A stretch of DNA of 64,000 nt. It comes from CAJXJP01 sp963926055 (GTDB lineage: Bacteria; Patescibacteriota; Gracilibacteria; BD1-5; UBA6164). Made by a program: the position numbers and the translations under genes. This document shows, piece by piece, positions 42,259 through 52,179 of the stretch. The notes beneath the pieces were generated by a model. The model had not been told where the DNA came from, ran no database searches, and saw only the letters and a program-made list of their open reading frames with translations. How positions within the stretch are numbered: position 1 is the first letter of the stretch; the number at the start of each line of letters is the position of its first letter. The stretch is from NCBI GenBank assembly GCA_963926055.1, contig CAWUVK010000001.1:1-64000 (forward strand), given 5' to 3'.

Positions 42259-42993
42259 ATGCTTTATTGGTCGATGGTAATAATTATTTCTGTGATAATG
42301 ATGGTATTTTTTGGATTTGTCGATCAGAAATATATGAAAATTTCACACAGGCATGTAAAAGGAAGTTTTAAAGAAAAATTTTATTTTTCCGCAAGACTAC
42401 TTTTTAGCTTAATGTTTCTATATGTTGTTATTGGAATGGATAAACAATTTATTTTTGATATATTTTGTATTACTGTTTTTATAGGAGTTTTACTCGAGTT
42501 AAACATGTCATACAAAACAAAAAATCAAGGATATTTTGCACTTGTTTTGATTTGTTTTACATTCATAGCATTTATTATTATTCCAAATATTTCTAGTAAT
42601 AATAATATTATAGAAAAATATTTAATTATTAGTGTGATTGCTATTTGTATGGATAGTTTTATGAGTATTTTTGGGAGATTTGTTGTTGCAAAACTTCCAG
42701 ATAGTTTCATAAAAATGAAATACCCAAAACAAATCTCACCAAATAAAACATTTTTAGCTGTTGTTTTAGCTTTAAGCGCAAATTACTTTTTGTTCTCTGA
42801 ATTATTAGAGTTAAGTGTTTTGCCTTTGTTAATTATTAGTGTGAGTGTTGCATTTGGAGATGCGTTATTTTCATACTATAAGCGATGTGTAGGAGTTTCC
42901 GATTTTTCCCGTTTACTTGGTCCAATTGGTGGATTTTGTGATCGGTTTAATGGTTGGATTATTGCATATTGCGCTATGGAAATTTTTTCATAA
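42259..42993 (+). CDS. cdsA: Phosphatidate cytidylyltransferase
   Basis: 244 residues with about seven membrane helices. The C-terminal signature is complete: SPNKTF in mid-protein and VAFGDALFSYYKRCVGVSDFSRLLGPIGGFCDRFNG, which carries the metal and CDP-binding Asp residues. It makes CDP-diacylglycerol for phospholipid synthesis. None of the 12 glycines uses UGA, in contrast to the genes on both sides, and a GGAAG ribosome-site-like sequence precedes the ATG. This suggests transfer from a standard-code donor. Confidence 0.92.
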   Translation: MLYWSMVIIISVIMMVFFGFVDQKYMKISHRHVKGSFKEKFYFSARLLFSLMFLYVVIGMDKQFIFDIFCITVFIGVLLELNMSYKTKNQGYFALVLICFTFIAFIIIPNISSNNNIIEKYLIISVIAICMDSFMSIFGRFVVAKLPDSFIKMKYPKQISPNKTFLAVVLALSANYFLFSELLELSVLPLLIISVSVAFGDALFSYYKRCVGVSDFSRLLGPIGGFCDRFNGWIIAYCAMEIFS

Positions 42994-43020
42994 AAAAAGC
43001 CCGTTTACGGGCTTTTTTAT
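42994..43020. terminator. Bidirectional terminator
   Basis: AGCCCGT/ACGGGCT hairpin with flanking A- and T-runs between convergent cdsA and the small gene. Confidence 0.9.
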
Positions 43021-43334
43021 TTTTCATTATTTATATACAATTTTATTTTCAAAGTATGCTCTTTTACTTTTTTTATTTGAATTGTATAGAGTTTCCATTT
43101 ATGTTCTAAAATAGATTGATACGGTTCAGTTAAAACACAAAGTTGAAATGTTTTTTTATGTTTTAATGCTTCATTTTTGATTAAAAAATCCATAAATAAT
43201 CATTCTCATTCTGGTAGAGTTTCATCAAAATTATCAGCTTGAATAACTTTTTTTTCTAAATTTTTTAGTGTTAATTCAACTCAGTCTTCTGCAAATGTTT
43301 CTCAATGCGCAAGTATAAAATTTCTTTCTATCAT
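43017..43334 (-). CDS. Hypothetical small cytosolic protein
   Basis: 105 residues, no signal or membrane segment. It begins MIERNFILAHGETFAEDGVE, the glycines after His and Asp being UGA codons. The C-terminal half is beta-rich and basic (HKWKLYTIQIKKVKEH). No family recognised. Only the shared terminator with cdsA and a 79-base gap to the lipoprotein gene lie around it. Confidence 0.6.
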
Positions 43335-43412
43335 TTTTATTTTATTTTGTATATAATTTGTGAAATTTTATCTTTTATTCTCGTTTTGTAAATAATTTTT
43401 TATTTTTTATTA

Positions 43413-44546
43413 TTATTGTTTTTCTAGAAATTCAATTTTATTTACAAAATCTTCAATAATTTTAAAATTTCATTTTTTAGTAAATATTTCAGTTTCTTCT
43501 GAGTTATTTAATTCTTTTATTACTTCATCTATTGAATTATAGATATTAAATAACTTTAACTCATTTTGATTTAGACTGTAAACAAAGGCAATATAATAAT
43601 CATTAAATGGAAAAATATATTTTTTCTGAAACCTAGAAGCTCTCCCAGATCCATATTCATATAAAATATATCATGTGACATTACCCACTGTGATTTTCTT
43701 TTTTTTATTTTCTAATTCTAAATAATCATCTTTAGTAGCATGAGTAGGATACTCACTTCAGATTTCAAAATCATATGTAGAATATTCTAAATAAGCATCT
43801 CACCAAGGTCCTGAATTAAATCCCCATAATCATATTACAAATTTTTCTCAATAATCAGAAGCTAAATTATCCCAATTTACTCAAACAAAAGGTTTTCAGG
43901 TATTTTCATTAAAACATAATTTTTTTATCTTCATTTTTTTTATAAAATCTTGATAATTATATTCTTTATTTTTGTAATTATTGTTTCTAATTTGAAACTT
44001 TTCAAGTAATACATTACATTGATTATCAGATAATACTGTTTTATATTTTTTTGAGTTTTTTATTGAAAATTTTTGATCTTTTACATTTCAATTAACTGTG
44101 TAATAATAATCCCCATCAGAAAATTCTAATTTAATATCTAAAATAAAATTATCATCAAGTGTTTCTTTATATTCATATTTAAGTATTTTTGCAGATTTTA
44201 ATCACTCAAACCAACCTAAAAATGTTTCATAATCAAAAGATGGATTATATCTGAGATCATATGCTGATTGAAAATTATTCTTACTAAGTTGTGAATAATA
44301 ATTTTTTATTATTTCAAAATAAATTTCTTCTTTTGTTAAAACTATTTTACTCTCTTCAGATCCTTCAACACTTCCAGATCCTTCATTAATTATAGATGCT
44401 TTTTGATTATTATCTTGATTAATTTTTCATGAAAATGTTTCAGTATTTATTTTCTCTGCTTCTATATTTTCTTTAGTAATGTTATTATTATCTATACTAC
44501 ATGAAGTTAGTATGAATAATGACAGAATAAAAATTTTAATATTCAT
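43413..44546 (-). CDS. Lipoprotein of unknown function
   Basis: 377 residues. The lipoprotein signal ends FILTSCS with Cys16. A disordered acidic linker (to ~residue 70) leads to an NTF2-like region (IIKNYYSQLSKNNFQSAYDLRY, and a matching FSDGDYYYTVNG). A second domain follows, with FVIGLWGFNSGPWGDAYLEYS and VGNVTGYILYEYGSGRASRFQK. UGA glycines are frequent. No enzyme motif recognised; probably a surface-exposed binding protein. Confidence 0.65.
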
Positions 44547-44670
44547 GATTTATATTTATATATAATAATATTAATTATACTGTATAGTTTATATACTAAA
44601 TTCAAAATAATAATTTTAAATACTTTTAATTATTATAATATATAGATTATATTTTTTTTATAAATAATTA

Positions 44671-45657
44671 TTAGAAAATAATTATTGTATTTTCTTTTTT
44701 CATTTTTAAATTTTTAATATTTTTTTCAGTTTTATTATTTTTCCCATTTATAAATCTAATTATTTCATCGATATTTGCGCTTGATAATCAAATCGTAGAG
44801 TTATTATTTGAAATATAAAAACAGTGCCTAATAATTTCTTTTTGTAATAAACTCGATAAATTTTGAAAATCTGAGATATAAAAATATCAGTAAATTTCTA
44901 AAGTATTTATTGTAAACTTTTTAGAATTAAATATTTGCATAGCTTGTTCGTCGAGAAAATTTTTTATTTCTTGGTCTAAATGTGACTTAACTTCTTGTAA
45001 ATAATTCATCATATTTGAAATATTTTCTTTATAATTCTCGTTTACTTTATCGAGTTTTGGGATAATTTCATGACGAAGATAATTTCTCGTTATAGTTGTG
45101 TCGGCATTTGTTTCATCTATAGAATATTCTAAATTATTATCGTCTAAATATTCTAAAATTTTATCTTTAGAAATATTTAAAAGTGGACGAATAATTCCAC
45201 CAGATTCTTCGGTCATGTTAATTAATCCAGTAAGCTTTGATCATCTTGCAAGATTGAAGAAAAATGTTTCGATTTTATCGTCTAAATGATGCGCTGTTAA
45301 AACTTTATTTGTTTCATAAATATTACAAACTGCGTTAAAAAAAGCATATCTTTTGTCACGTGCAACTTCTTCGATTCATTTACTTGGGTAATAATTATCT
45401 CTTATTTTTTTTATATCCGCACTCGCAACTTCTACTTGAAATCATTTTTCTTGCGCTAAATTTTCTAAAAAAGCTTCTTCTCTATCAGATTGTAGTCTGA
45501 GTTGATGATTAAAATAACATGCAATTAAATTTTTTGCATATTTTGTTTCAAGAATTTTATGGAGCAAATACATAGAATCTGGACCTGTGGAACATCCTAA
45601 AATTATAGGATCGTCTTCTCAATAATATTTTTCTAAAATTTTTTCTAAATCTTGCAT
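44671..45657 (-). CDS. tilS: tRNA(Ile)-lysidine synthetase
   Basis: 328 residues. The PP-loop reads ILGCSTGPDSMYLL near residue 19, a variant of SGGxDS. CYFNHQLRLQSDREEAFL, GIEEVARDKRYAFF, TAHHLDDKIETFFFNLARGS and TITRNYLRHEIIPKL are TilS hallmarks. The C-terminal domain is short. It changes C34 to lysidine in tRNA-Ile(CAU), so that AUA is read as Ile. AUA codons are abundant in this window, so the enzyme should be essential. Confidence 0.93.
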
Positions 45658-45793
45658 GGATAAAAAATAATTATTTTTAATTTATGGCTTATTTATAGTT
45701 ATTTTTTCTAAAAATTCAATCAATAGTTTATATTAAATTTTTTTATTTAAGATTATTTTATATTATTATAAAAATATTATTAATAAAATAATT

Positions 45794-46252
45794 ATGAAAA
45801 TAGTATTATTTAGATTTGAAGCAGAACTAATCCATGTTTTAGAATTAGAAAAAAATGGAGAAAATATTTTTTTTTGAGAAAAGAAAAAAATACAAATATC
45901 TGAAAATATTAGATGAAATAAATACTCAAAAATATTAGAAATATTCACAGAAATAAAAAATAATTTTTCTCCAGAATATTTTGCATTTCAATCTCCGATG
46001 AAATATAGGTGAGTAATAAAAGATGAAGAATGATATGTTTATTGATCGTTGTTACACTTATTTGGAAATCAAAATAATGTTAATATTTTAGAACTTTCAA
46101 ATAGTTTTGTGAGAAATGAATTAAAATTATCAGCAAAAGATTTCAAAGAATTATTGGAAAATCAAAAAAATAATATTTTAGCAAATCATAAAATTGCAAA
46201 ATCTGATAAATTACTAGACGGGCTAATTTCGTTGAGTTTATTAGAAAAATAA
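45794..46252 (+). CDS. Hypothetical protein
   Basis: 152 residues, cytosolic. A beta-rich N-terminus (MKIVLFRFEAELIHVLELEKNG) is followed by FAFQSPMKYRGVIKDEEG and a helical C-terminus (LSAKDFKELLENQKNNILA) ending in LLDGLISLSLLEK. The order of strands and late helices recalls RuvC-like folds but the catalytic acids are not evident, so I do not assign it. It is divergent from tilS. Confidence 0.6.
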
Positions 46253-46321
46253 TTTATACATGAATATGAATTCTATTATGCAGAAAATTAAAAAAAAATA
46301 ATAATCAACTCAAATTTGATT

Positions 46322-46348
46322 TTGAAAAATAAATATATTAATTATAAT
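46322..46348 (+). promoter_or_regulatory. Promoter of RNA 4
   Basis: TTGAAA (46322-46327), 15 bases, TATAAT (46343-46348); no protein start follows within 200 bases. Confidence 0.65.
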
Positions 46349-46353
46349 TTATC

Positions 46354-46480
46354 TCTGTAAAACCGAAAAAGGGTTTGGAGTAGGAGATTAGAACCTGTGG
46401 CCCTGAAATACCCATTAAGATCGCCAGTAGCTAATCTATATTTTACAGGAAAAACCATTTGCTTTGCAAATGGTTTTTTT
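46354..46480 (+). ncRNA. Structured RNA with three-way junction and terminator (RNA 4)
   Basis: The 313-base gap between 46253 and 46565 holds this RNA. P1 pairs CTGTAAAA (46355-46362) with TTTTACAG (46441-46448). A small hairpin AAACC-GAAAAAG-GGTTT and a long hairpin GATTAG...CTAATC branch from it, the latter continuing CTGTGGC with GCCAGTAG. A strong terminator follows at once. The form fits an independent small RNA (possibly a divergent 6S-like RNA) or a riboswitch for the membrane-protein gene downstream. I match it to no riboswitch consensus I know. The conserved-looking loop sequence between the stems is GC-richer than the surroundings. Confidence 0.55.
46451..46480 (+). terminator. Terminator of RNA 4
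   Basis: AAACCATTTGC/GCAAATGGTTT hairpin followed by seven T. Confidence 0.92.
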
Positions 46481-46565
46481 GTATACTGAAATTAAGTATC
46501 ATTATTATAAATAATATTTATATTTTACTTAAAAGTCTAAATAATTTATACAAAATAACTTTAAA

Positions 46566-47216
46566 ATGAAACTTTTTTTATTTTTAATAAGAATGTTAAT
46601 GGAAAAATTAATCGCTCAAATTTTTAATAATAATACAAAAATAATTGTTTTATTGATTGTATATAATTTATTAGCTCTTTTGTTTTATACATTTTTTTGT
46701 CATCTTGTTTTTAATTTATGAGGATTTTTATTTAATCACTTCACAGAAAGATCTTTTATAGATCCATTATATGAATTTTTATCTGATTTTGGAGGAACAT
46801 TTTTGATTTACAATTGGAAAATATTATTATTTTTATGAGGATTATTTTTATTTCATTTTATTTTTAAAATAAAACTATTTATTTGATATAAAGATAATAA
46901 TTTTGAATTTCCCTATATTTATAAAAAAATTAGAAATATAGATTTTATACTATTTTTAATTTTTTCACTCAGTTCATTATCATTACTTATTTTATATTAT
47001 GTGCAAACATTTATTTTACAAGTAGATGTAAGTAGATGAGTTTTAACTTATCTTATTATAAAGCTTCATAATATATTATGATGAAGTTTTTTCTTTTTTC
47101 TTGATTTCTACTGGTGAGTAGAGAATTTTTATTTTCATTATTTTTTGTCATTTTTGATTATTTCTTATTCTATTTACTTGGTTAAAAAGATAAACAAAAA
47201 AAACAATTGAATATAA
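46566..47216 (+). CDS. Polytopic membrane protein, function unknown
   Basis: 216 residues with about five membrane helices (roughly 22-46, 75-98, 120-145, 157-175 and 185-205). UGA glycines are common (for example NLGGFLF and ILGGSFF). There is no recognised motif. The RNA 4 terminator lies 85 bases upstream, so expression could depend on read-through there. A hairpin AAACAATTGA/TCAATTGTTT overlaps its stop codon but has no T-run. Confidence 0.6.
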
Positions 47217-47260
47217 TCAATTGTTTATATACTTATGAGAAATAATTTATAAAAATATCT

Positions 47261-48820
47261 ATGTTTCCATTAAAAAAATCAAATAACTTTCTAGAATATT
47301 TTCCAGCTGATATAATAACTGAAAATTTTCCAAGAAGGGTAGAGGATGCTTTGTATAGTTTTGTTTTGCCAAAATATTTTGAAAATCCAAAGAATATAAT
47401 TATTTCTGAAAATTTTGCTAAAGAATTATGATTTGATGAAAAATTTATTAAATCTCCAGAGTTTTTAGAATATTTTTCTGGTCAAAAAATTATTGAAAAT
47501 ACTAAAAGTTTCTCTTTAGCATATGCAGGACATCAATTTTGAAATTGGGCAGGGCAACTTTGAGATGGAAGAGCCATCTGTCTGTGAGAATTTGAAACAA
47601 AAATATGAAATAAATTTTTTCAATTAAAATGATCTGGAGTAACTCCATATTCTCGTTTTTGAGATTGATATGCAGTTTTGAGAAGTTCTATTCGTGAATT
47701 TTTGACAAGTGAAGCTATGTTTTATTTATGAATCCCAACAACCAGAGCCTTAAATTATTGTGAAACTTGAGAATTAGTTTTACGTGACATGTATTATAAT
47801 GGGAATCAAAAATATGAAAAATGAGCTTTGGTTACAAGAGTGAGTGATAGTTTTTTGCGTTTTTGAAATTTTGAATTATTTGCGAGTAGACAAGATACAA
47901 AAAATTTAAAATGATTAGCTGAGTATGTTATAGAAAATCATTATCCTGAAATAAATACCCAAAATCATAATAATTATTATGTGAACTTATTTGAAAAAAT
48001 TGCAGAAAAAACTATAGATTTAGTTATTTGATGGCAAAGAGTTTGATTTGTTCATGGAGTGTTAAATACGGACAATATGAGTATTTTATGAGAAACAATA
48101 GATTATTGACCATATTGATTTTTAGAAAATTTTGATCCATCGTGGACTCCAAATTTAACGGATAGTGAATATAAAAGATACTGTTTTGGAAATCAAAAAA
48201 ATATTATTATCTGGAATTTATGACGTCTAGCTGACAGTTTAAATGTTTTAGTAGATGATAAAAATAAATTTTGAGAAATCATAGAAAAAAATAAAAATAT
48301 TTTAGAAAAAAAATATTTTTCAATGATGTTTGAAAAAATATGAATCTATGAAGAAAAAAATCAAAATAATTTTTTTATAGAAGATTTAGAAGAATTATTA
48401 TTTTTAAGCAATTGTGATTTCACAATATTTTTTAGAGAATTATCAAATATTAATAAAATGGAAAAAAATTTTGAAAATATCTTTAATAATACATTTTTAT
48501 TCTCGAGTTATTTATCAGATAATTTTCCTGAAGAAATAAAATCAAAAATTATTACATGGATCGAAAATTATATTTTTTTCTTACATGCTGAAAATATTTC
48601 TGATAAAAATAAAAAAATAAATATGGATAAAATAAATCCAAAATTTATTTTGAGGAATTCTCAACTCGATGAAATTATTTCTCAAGCTGAAAAAGGGAAT
48701 TATCACTGAGTGTTACAAATATTTGAAATGATTAAAAATCCTTACTGAGAAAACATTAAATATAATAATTATTATAAAAAATCTGAAACCTCTTCAAAAA
48801 TGCTTTCATGTAGTTCTTAA
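47261..48820 (+). CDS. selO: SelO/YdiU pseudokinase, protein AMPylase
   Basis: 519 residues. Family motifs in order: FSLAYAGHQFGNWAGQLGDGRAI, FQLKGSGVTPYSRFGDGYAVLRSSIREFL, ALVTRVSDSFLRFG, VGFVHGVLNTDNMSILGETIDYGPYGF and WNLGRLADSL. These make the inverted ATP site used to transfer AMP to Ser/Thr/Tyr. The protein ends in SCSS, the position where eukaryotic SelO carries selenocysteine. UGA codons elsewhere in the gene are glycine at conserved sites. It probably modifies stress-related proteins. Confidence 0.94.
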
Positions 48821-48858
48821 AATAAAAAAATAAAAAATTTATTTTTTTATTTTTTTTC
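48819..48858 (+). terminator. Weak AT-only terminator
   Basis: AATAAAAAAATAAAAAA pairs with TTTATTTTTTTATT, then T-run; pairing is entirely A/T so confidence is modest. Confidence 0.4.
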
Positions 48859-48892
48859 TGTATAATATTTTTAATATTATTAATGATTTTTT

Positions 48893-49375
48893 ATGCCAGA
48901 AAAAATAAAATATAAAAAAAAGTATTTTAAATTTATTTCACAATTTGTGTCATTTTCAATGTATCTTTTAATGATGTTAATAGCGACGTTTATTTTTTAT
49001 AAAGTTTGATCACTTGTTTATTATTTATGAATAAATATTTGAGATGAACTTACATTGATTTGACAATGAAAAACAGATTTCATGGATGGAAAAACTTGAG
49101 TATGAATAGATTTAATAGAAAACTTTTTAAGTAATTTTACCTTTATTTTAATTTTAGTAAAAGCATATAGAATTTTAGAATCATATGCTAAATATTATCA
49201 TATTGAAATAGTTGATTTAGTAGAAATTGCTATTATTGCTCTGATTATGGAAGTGGTATTTAATTTTACTGTTCATTCACTTGAAATAAATATTTTATTT
49301 GGATTTTTCTGAGTTGCACTTTTGATTATTTATGCTGGAATGCCATATTTTAGAAAAAAAGAAAATAATGTTTAA
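48893..49375 (+). CDS. PsiE-like membrane protein
   Basis: 160 residues with four helices. ILVKAYRILESYAKYYHIEIVDLVEIAIIALIMEVVF is close to the core of phosphate-starvation-inducible PsiE-family proteins. The first loop (GDELTLIGQGKTDFMDGKTG) is charged and UGA-rich. Function unknown even in better studied members. Confidence 0.6.
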
Positions 49376-49388
49376 GTTTTAAAGTAAA

Positions 49389-49422
49389 AGAACAACTCGC
49401 TATGCGGGTTGCTCTTTTTTTT
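49389..49422 (+). terminator. Intrinsic terminator
   Basis: AGAACAACTCGC/GCGGGTTGCTCT hairpin (one mismatch and one wobble) with eight T. Confidence 0.85.
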
Positions 49423-49507
49423 GTATTTTGATACATTTATATTTGCATGAAAAATATATTTAAAAATATAAAATTATCAAATACAAAAAATAAAAAAATA
49501 AATAAAA

Positions 49508-49807
49508 CTAAAAAGTTTTATTTATTTTTTTTACGAAATCTAAAAAATTATCGTCTGGAGCAACTTTGTTTAAAATTACTTTTCAACATTTTTTACATTT
49601 ATGTTTTATCATATTTCATTTATTTTTTTTGAAATCTATACCAATTGGGACCATTATCCCATGACATTCACTCGCTCTATCTCAAGGAAATTCATCATCT
49701 AAATGTTTTGAAGATAAACAATTTGGACAATGATTTCTTGCAGATCATTCAGGATGTTTTTCTACTTCGAATCAACAATTTTCACAAGTAAAATTCTCAT
49801 TTAACAT
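49508..49807 (-). CDS. RNHCP-domain zinc-ribbon protein
   Basis: 99 residues. TCENCGFEVE and ARNHCPNCLSSKHLDD give one zinc knuckle pair; GDRASECHGIMVPIG and MIKHKCKKCGKVILNKVAPDDN complete the RNHCP domain. Function unknown, possibly RNA binding. The gene ends 22 bases upstream of the mraY stop on the same strand, so it is transcribed after mraY. Confidence 0.85.
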
Positions 49808-49829
49808 TTTAAATCACATATTTTATTTT

Positions 49830-50894
49830 TTATGATTGTAATATATAAAATATAATTCCGACAATTGAAGTCATCATTCATACAAGCCAAAGTCTAAAAA
49901 CTACATTTTCTTCACTCCAACCTTTTGCTTCAAGATGATGATGAAAGGGAGCAACCAGAAAAACTTTCTTTCATTTTCTTAATTTCTTACTTGTGAGTTG
50001 AATAATTACACTTAATGTTTCAAAAATAAATATTGCTCAGATGATTATAAGTATAAAAACCGTATTTGTAATCATCGCGATAATTCATAAATTAGCTCAA
50101 AGTGCTAAACTTCAGACATCTCACATATAAAATTTTGCTGGTTTTACGTTAAACCATAAAAATGCTACGAGTGCTCAAACTATACTCATACAAAGTGCAG
50201 AAAGTAAAAACATTCATTGATCGTAGGTTATATAGGTATATACTCAATAGTTGAATAATAATAACCCACCTGCAAGTCAATCTAATCCATCAGTTACATT
50301 TACACTATTAGACGTTGCTAATATCATAAATACAAACAGTGGAATAAATAAAAATCATAATTGAATATCATTTCAAAATGGATTATTGAGTGTTCTGACA
50401 AAATTCCCCATTTCGTCAACCACGTTCCAACCTAATTTATAGTAAAACCAAGCTGCTCAGAGAGTTGCAAAAAACATCAGTCAAAACATTTTCATTTTAG
50501 CCGAAAGTCATTTTGTTCTTCATATTCACTTTATATTTAAAACGTCATCTAATAAACCCAAACCTCAAACAGTTAAAAGTGTAAAAAGTGATAAATAGGT
50601 TTCTTTTTGATTGAATAAGGAATTGTTAGTAAAACCAAATCCTTGTAAAACGATACTTATGAGTACCATGAGAAACACGGTAAATAAGATGATTGCACCT
50701 CACATTGTAGGAGTTCAGGCCTTTGCTTTATGCATTTTTTCAAATATTGTTGCCTTTCAAATAGTTGCATCACTACGAATTTGTTTTCCAAATTTAAATT
50801 CTATGAGAAAATTAATAAAACTTGGAATTAAAATGAATCAAACAAGAAATGTCGCGATTCAAAATGAAAATATTAAAATGAGATTTGATTCCAT
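49830..50894 (-). CDS. mraY: Phospho-N-acetylmuramoyl-pentapeptide-transferase
   Basis: 354 residues, ten membrane helices. Active-site motifs are present: KAGTPTMGGAIIL, GLLDDVLNI, SNSVNVTDGLDGLAGG and APFHHHLEAKGW with GDVGSLALGA before it. UGA encodes several of these glycines. It makes lipid I, so the cell builds its own peptidoglycan. No other mur gene is adjacent; the usual dcw cluster is absent here. Confidence 0.96.
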
Positions 50895-51054
50895 TTATTT
50901 TTCTTAAAAAAAATAATAAAAAATATTTTGCAATTGCCCAAATATTTCACCTCTAGAGTACCAAAATATAAATATTTGTAAAGTTTGTTGTTGATTTTTT
51001 TGAATTTTTTCTTATATTTCTTTCCAATTATTTATTTTTAATACAACTAAAAAT

Positions 51055-51741
51055 ATGCAAGTTACAAAAGCAATTGTTACCGCGATGAAAGAAGAAGCAG
51101 ATATTATCATTAAAAAGTTTAATCTTGTAGAAACTACAAAAAAGGGGAATCTGACAATTTTTGAATGAGAATACGAAACTACAGATGGAAAAGATAAAAT
51201 TGTTTTAGCACTTGCAGGAATTGGGAAAATCTCAGCAGCTATGGCTACGACATATTTATTTGAAAATTATGATATTTTTAAATTAGTGAACATTTGAATT
51301 GCTGGAAGTGTAAATCCTCTAGATACTAAAATTTGAGATGTATTTTTACCAAATACATTTATTCAACATGATTTATATTTACCATTTGAATGAGATCATT
51401 TAGATTATGCTAAAAAACCTATATTTTTAGAATATGCAATTTGAGAAAATATTGATCTGACTAAATTTGGTTTAGTAATGAACGGGGTTTGTGTTACAGG
51501 AGATCAATTTATAGATGATCCAGAAAAAGTAGCGAAATTCTCTGCTGATTATGGGGCTGATGTATGTGAAATGGAGGCATTTGCAATTTTATCGGTAGCT
51601 CGTGATTATGATGCTTTAGATAAATGTGTTGTGATAAAAGCTGTTTCTGATTGAGCTGATAATGAAGCAAAAGAAGCACACATGGATAATTTAGACTTTG
51701 CAATGAATAATTCGGTATTAGTTTTAGAATTAGTATTATAA
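51055..51741 (+). CDS. mtnN: 5'-methylthioadenosine/S-adenosylhomocysteine nucleosidase
   Basis: 228 residues. The purine-phosphorylase-like fold shows IVTAMKEEAD, LALAGIGKISAAMAT and VNIGIAGSVNPLD. The GDQFIDDPE motif and the ADVCEMEAFAI helix contribute the substrate-binding Met-Glu, and VIKAVSDGADNEA supplies the catalytic Asp. It splits MTA or SAH to adenine, freeing the SAM cycle and perhaps making autoinducer precursors. A strong bidirectional terminator follows. Confidence 0.93.
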
Positions 51742-51749
51742 AAAAATAA

Positions 51750-51842
51750 AAAAAAAGGTTATTTGAAAAAATAACCTTTTTTAATAAATAGTATAATTGT
51801 ACATATTCACATTCTCGTCTCCTTCTCCGAAACAGGTGAATA
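51750..51842 (-). ncRNA. Small RNA candidate with AAGGAG loop (RNA 3)
   Basis: On the minus strand a promoter is followed by AAATAGTAT, which pairs with ATACTATTT. Inside, TTCAC/GTGAA and TTCG/CGAG stems carry the loop GAGAAGGAGA. The shared terminator ends it after about 90 nt. A purine-rich AAGGAG in a closed hairpin loop recurs as in RNA 1 and RNA 2. No reading frame with a plausible start follows it. Confidence 0.5.
51752..51784. terminator. Bidirectional terminator (mtnN and RNA 3)
   Basis: AAAAGGTTATTT/AATAACCTTTT hairpin with T-runs on both strands. Confidence 0.85.
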
Positions 51843-51848
51843 CTATTT

Positions 51849-51875
51849 AGTATACTCAAATAATAAAATTATCAA
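51849..51875 (-). promoter_or_regulatory. Promoter of RNA 3
   Basis: Minus strand: TTGATA (51870-51875), 15 bases, TATACT (51849-51854). Confidence 0.5.
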
Positions 51876-51914
51876 GTTTTTATGTTTGTCTAATTAAAAA
51901 TATATTTGATAAAT

Positions 51915-51946
51915 AAAAAAGAAGCTTATTAAAAGCTTCTTTTTTC
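51915..51946 (-). terminator. Intrinsic terminator of the small gene
   Basis: AAAAGAAGCTT/AAGCTTCTTTT hairpin followed on the minus strand by a T-run, just after the stop codon. Confidence 0.8.
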
Positions 51947-51953
51947 AATGATT

Positions 51954-52157
51954 TTAAGCAGATTGTTTTTCTAAAAAACAATAACCTTGTGAGTTATTTG
52001 AAACAACGGCAATTTCTCTTAATAAATTAATTCTTTCTTCTTCGTATTCAGGTATTTTAGAAATAATTTTTTTTCTTTGCGCTAATCTTAATGCTTTGAA
52101 AATATTTCTAGCACTCATCGTCGCAAATTTACGAGAACCGTATTTTTCTACTGTCAT
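51954..52157 (-). CDS. Small basic protein, SD-led
   Basis: 67 residues. I choose the ATG at 52157 because GGAGGG lies 7 bases upstream; an in-frame ATG 15 bases earlier would place this site inside the gene. The sequence is basic and helical (SARNIFKALRLAQRKKIISKIP) with a more acidic middle, and ends CFLEKQSA. Only two glycines, none UGA. It recalls small ribosome- or nucleic-acid-binding proteins, but no family is recognised. Confidence 0.6.
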   Translation of the reverse strand: MTVEKYGSRKFATMSARNIFKALRLAQRKKIISKIPEYEEERINLLREIAVVSNNSQGYCFLEKQSA

Positions 52158-52179
52158 TGATAATCCCTCCATTTTTGTA

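Noticed and set aside
48809..48820. Selenocysteine at the end of SelO.
   Set aside because: The codons encode Cys-Ser-Ser; UGA elsewhere in the gene is glycine at conserved sites and no SECIS-like element was looked for or needed.
49447..49632. A 61-codon plus-strand frame rich in Lys and Phe.
   Set aside because: It overlaps the RNHCP protein on the minus strand, which has conserved zinc-binding motifs; no ribosome site.
51509..51859. A 116-codon minus-strand frame across the end of mtnN and RNA 3.
   Set aside because: It is antisense to the conserved MTA/SAH nucleosidase and crosses a terminator; composition is shadow-like.
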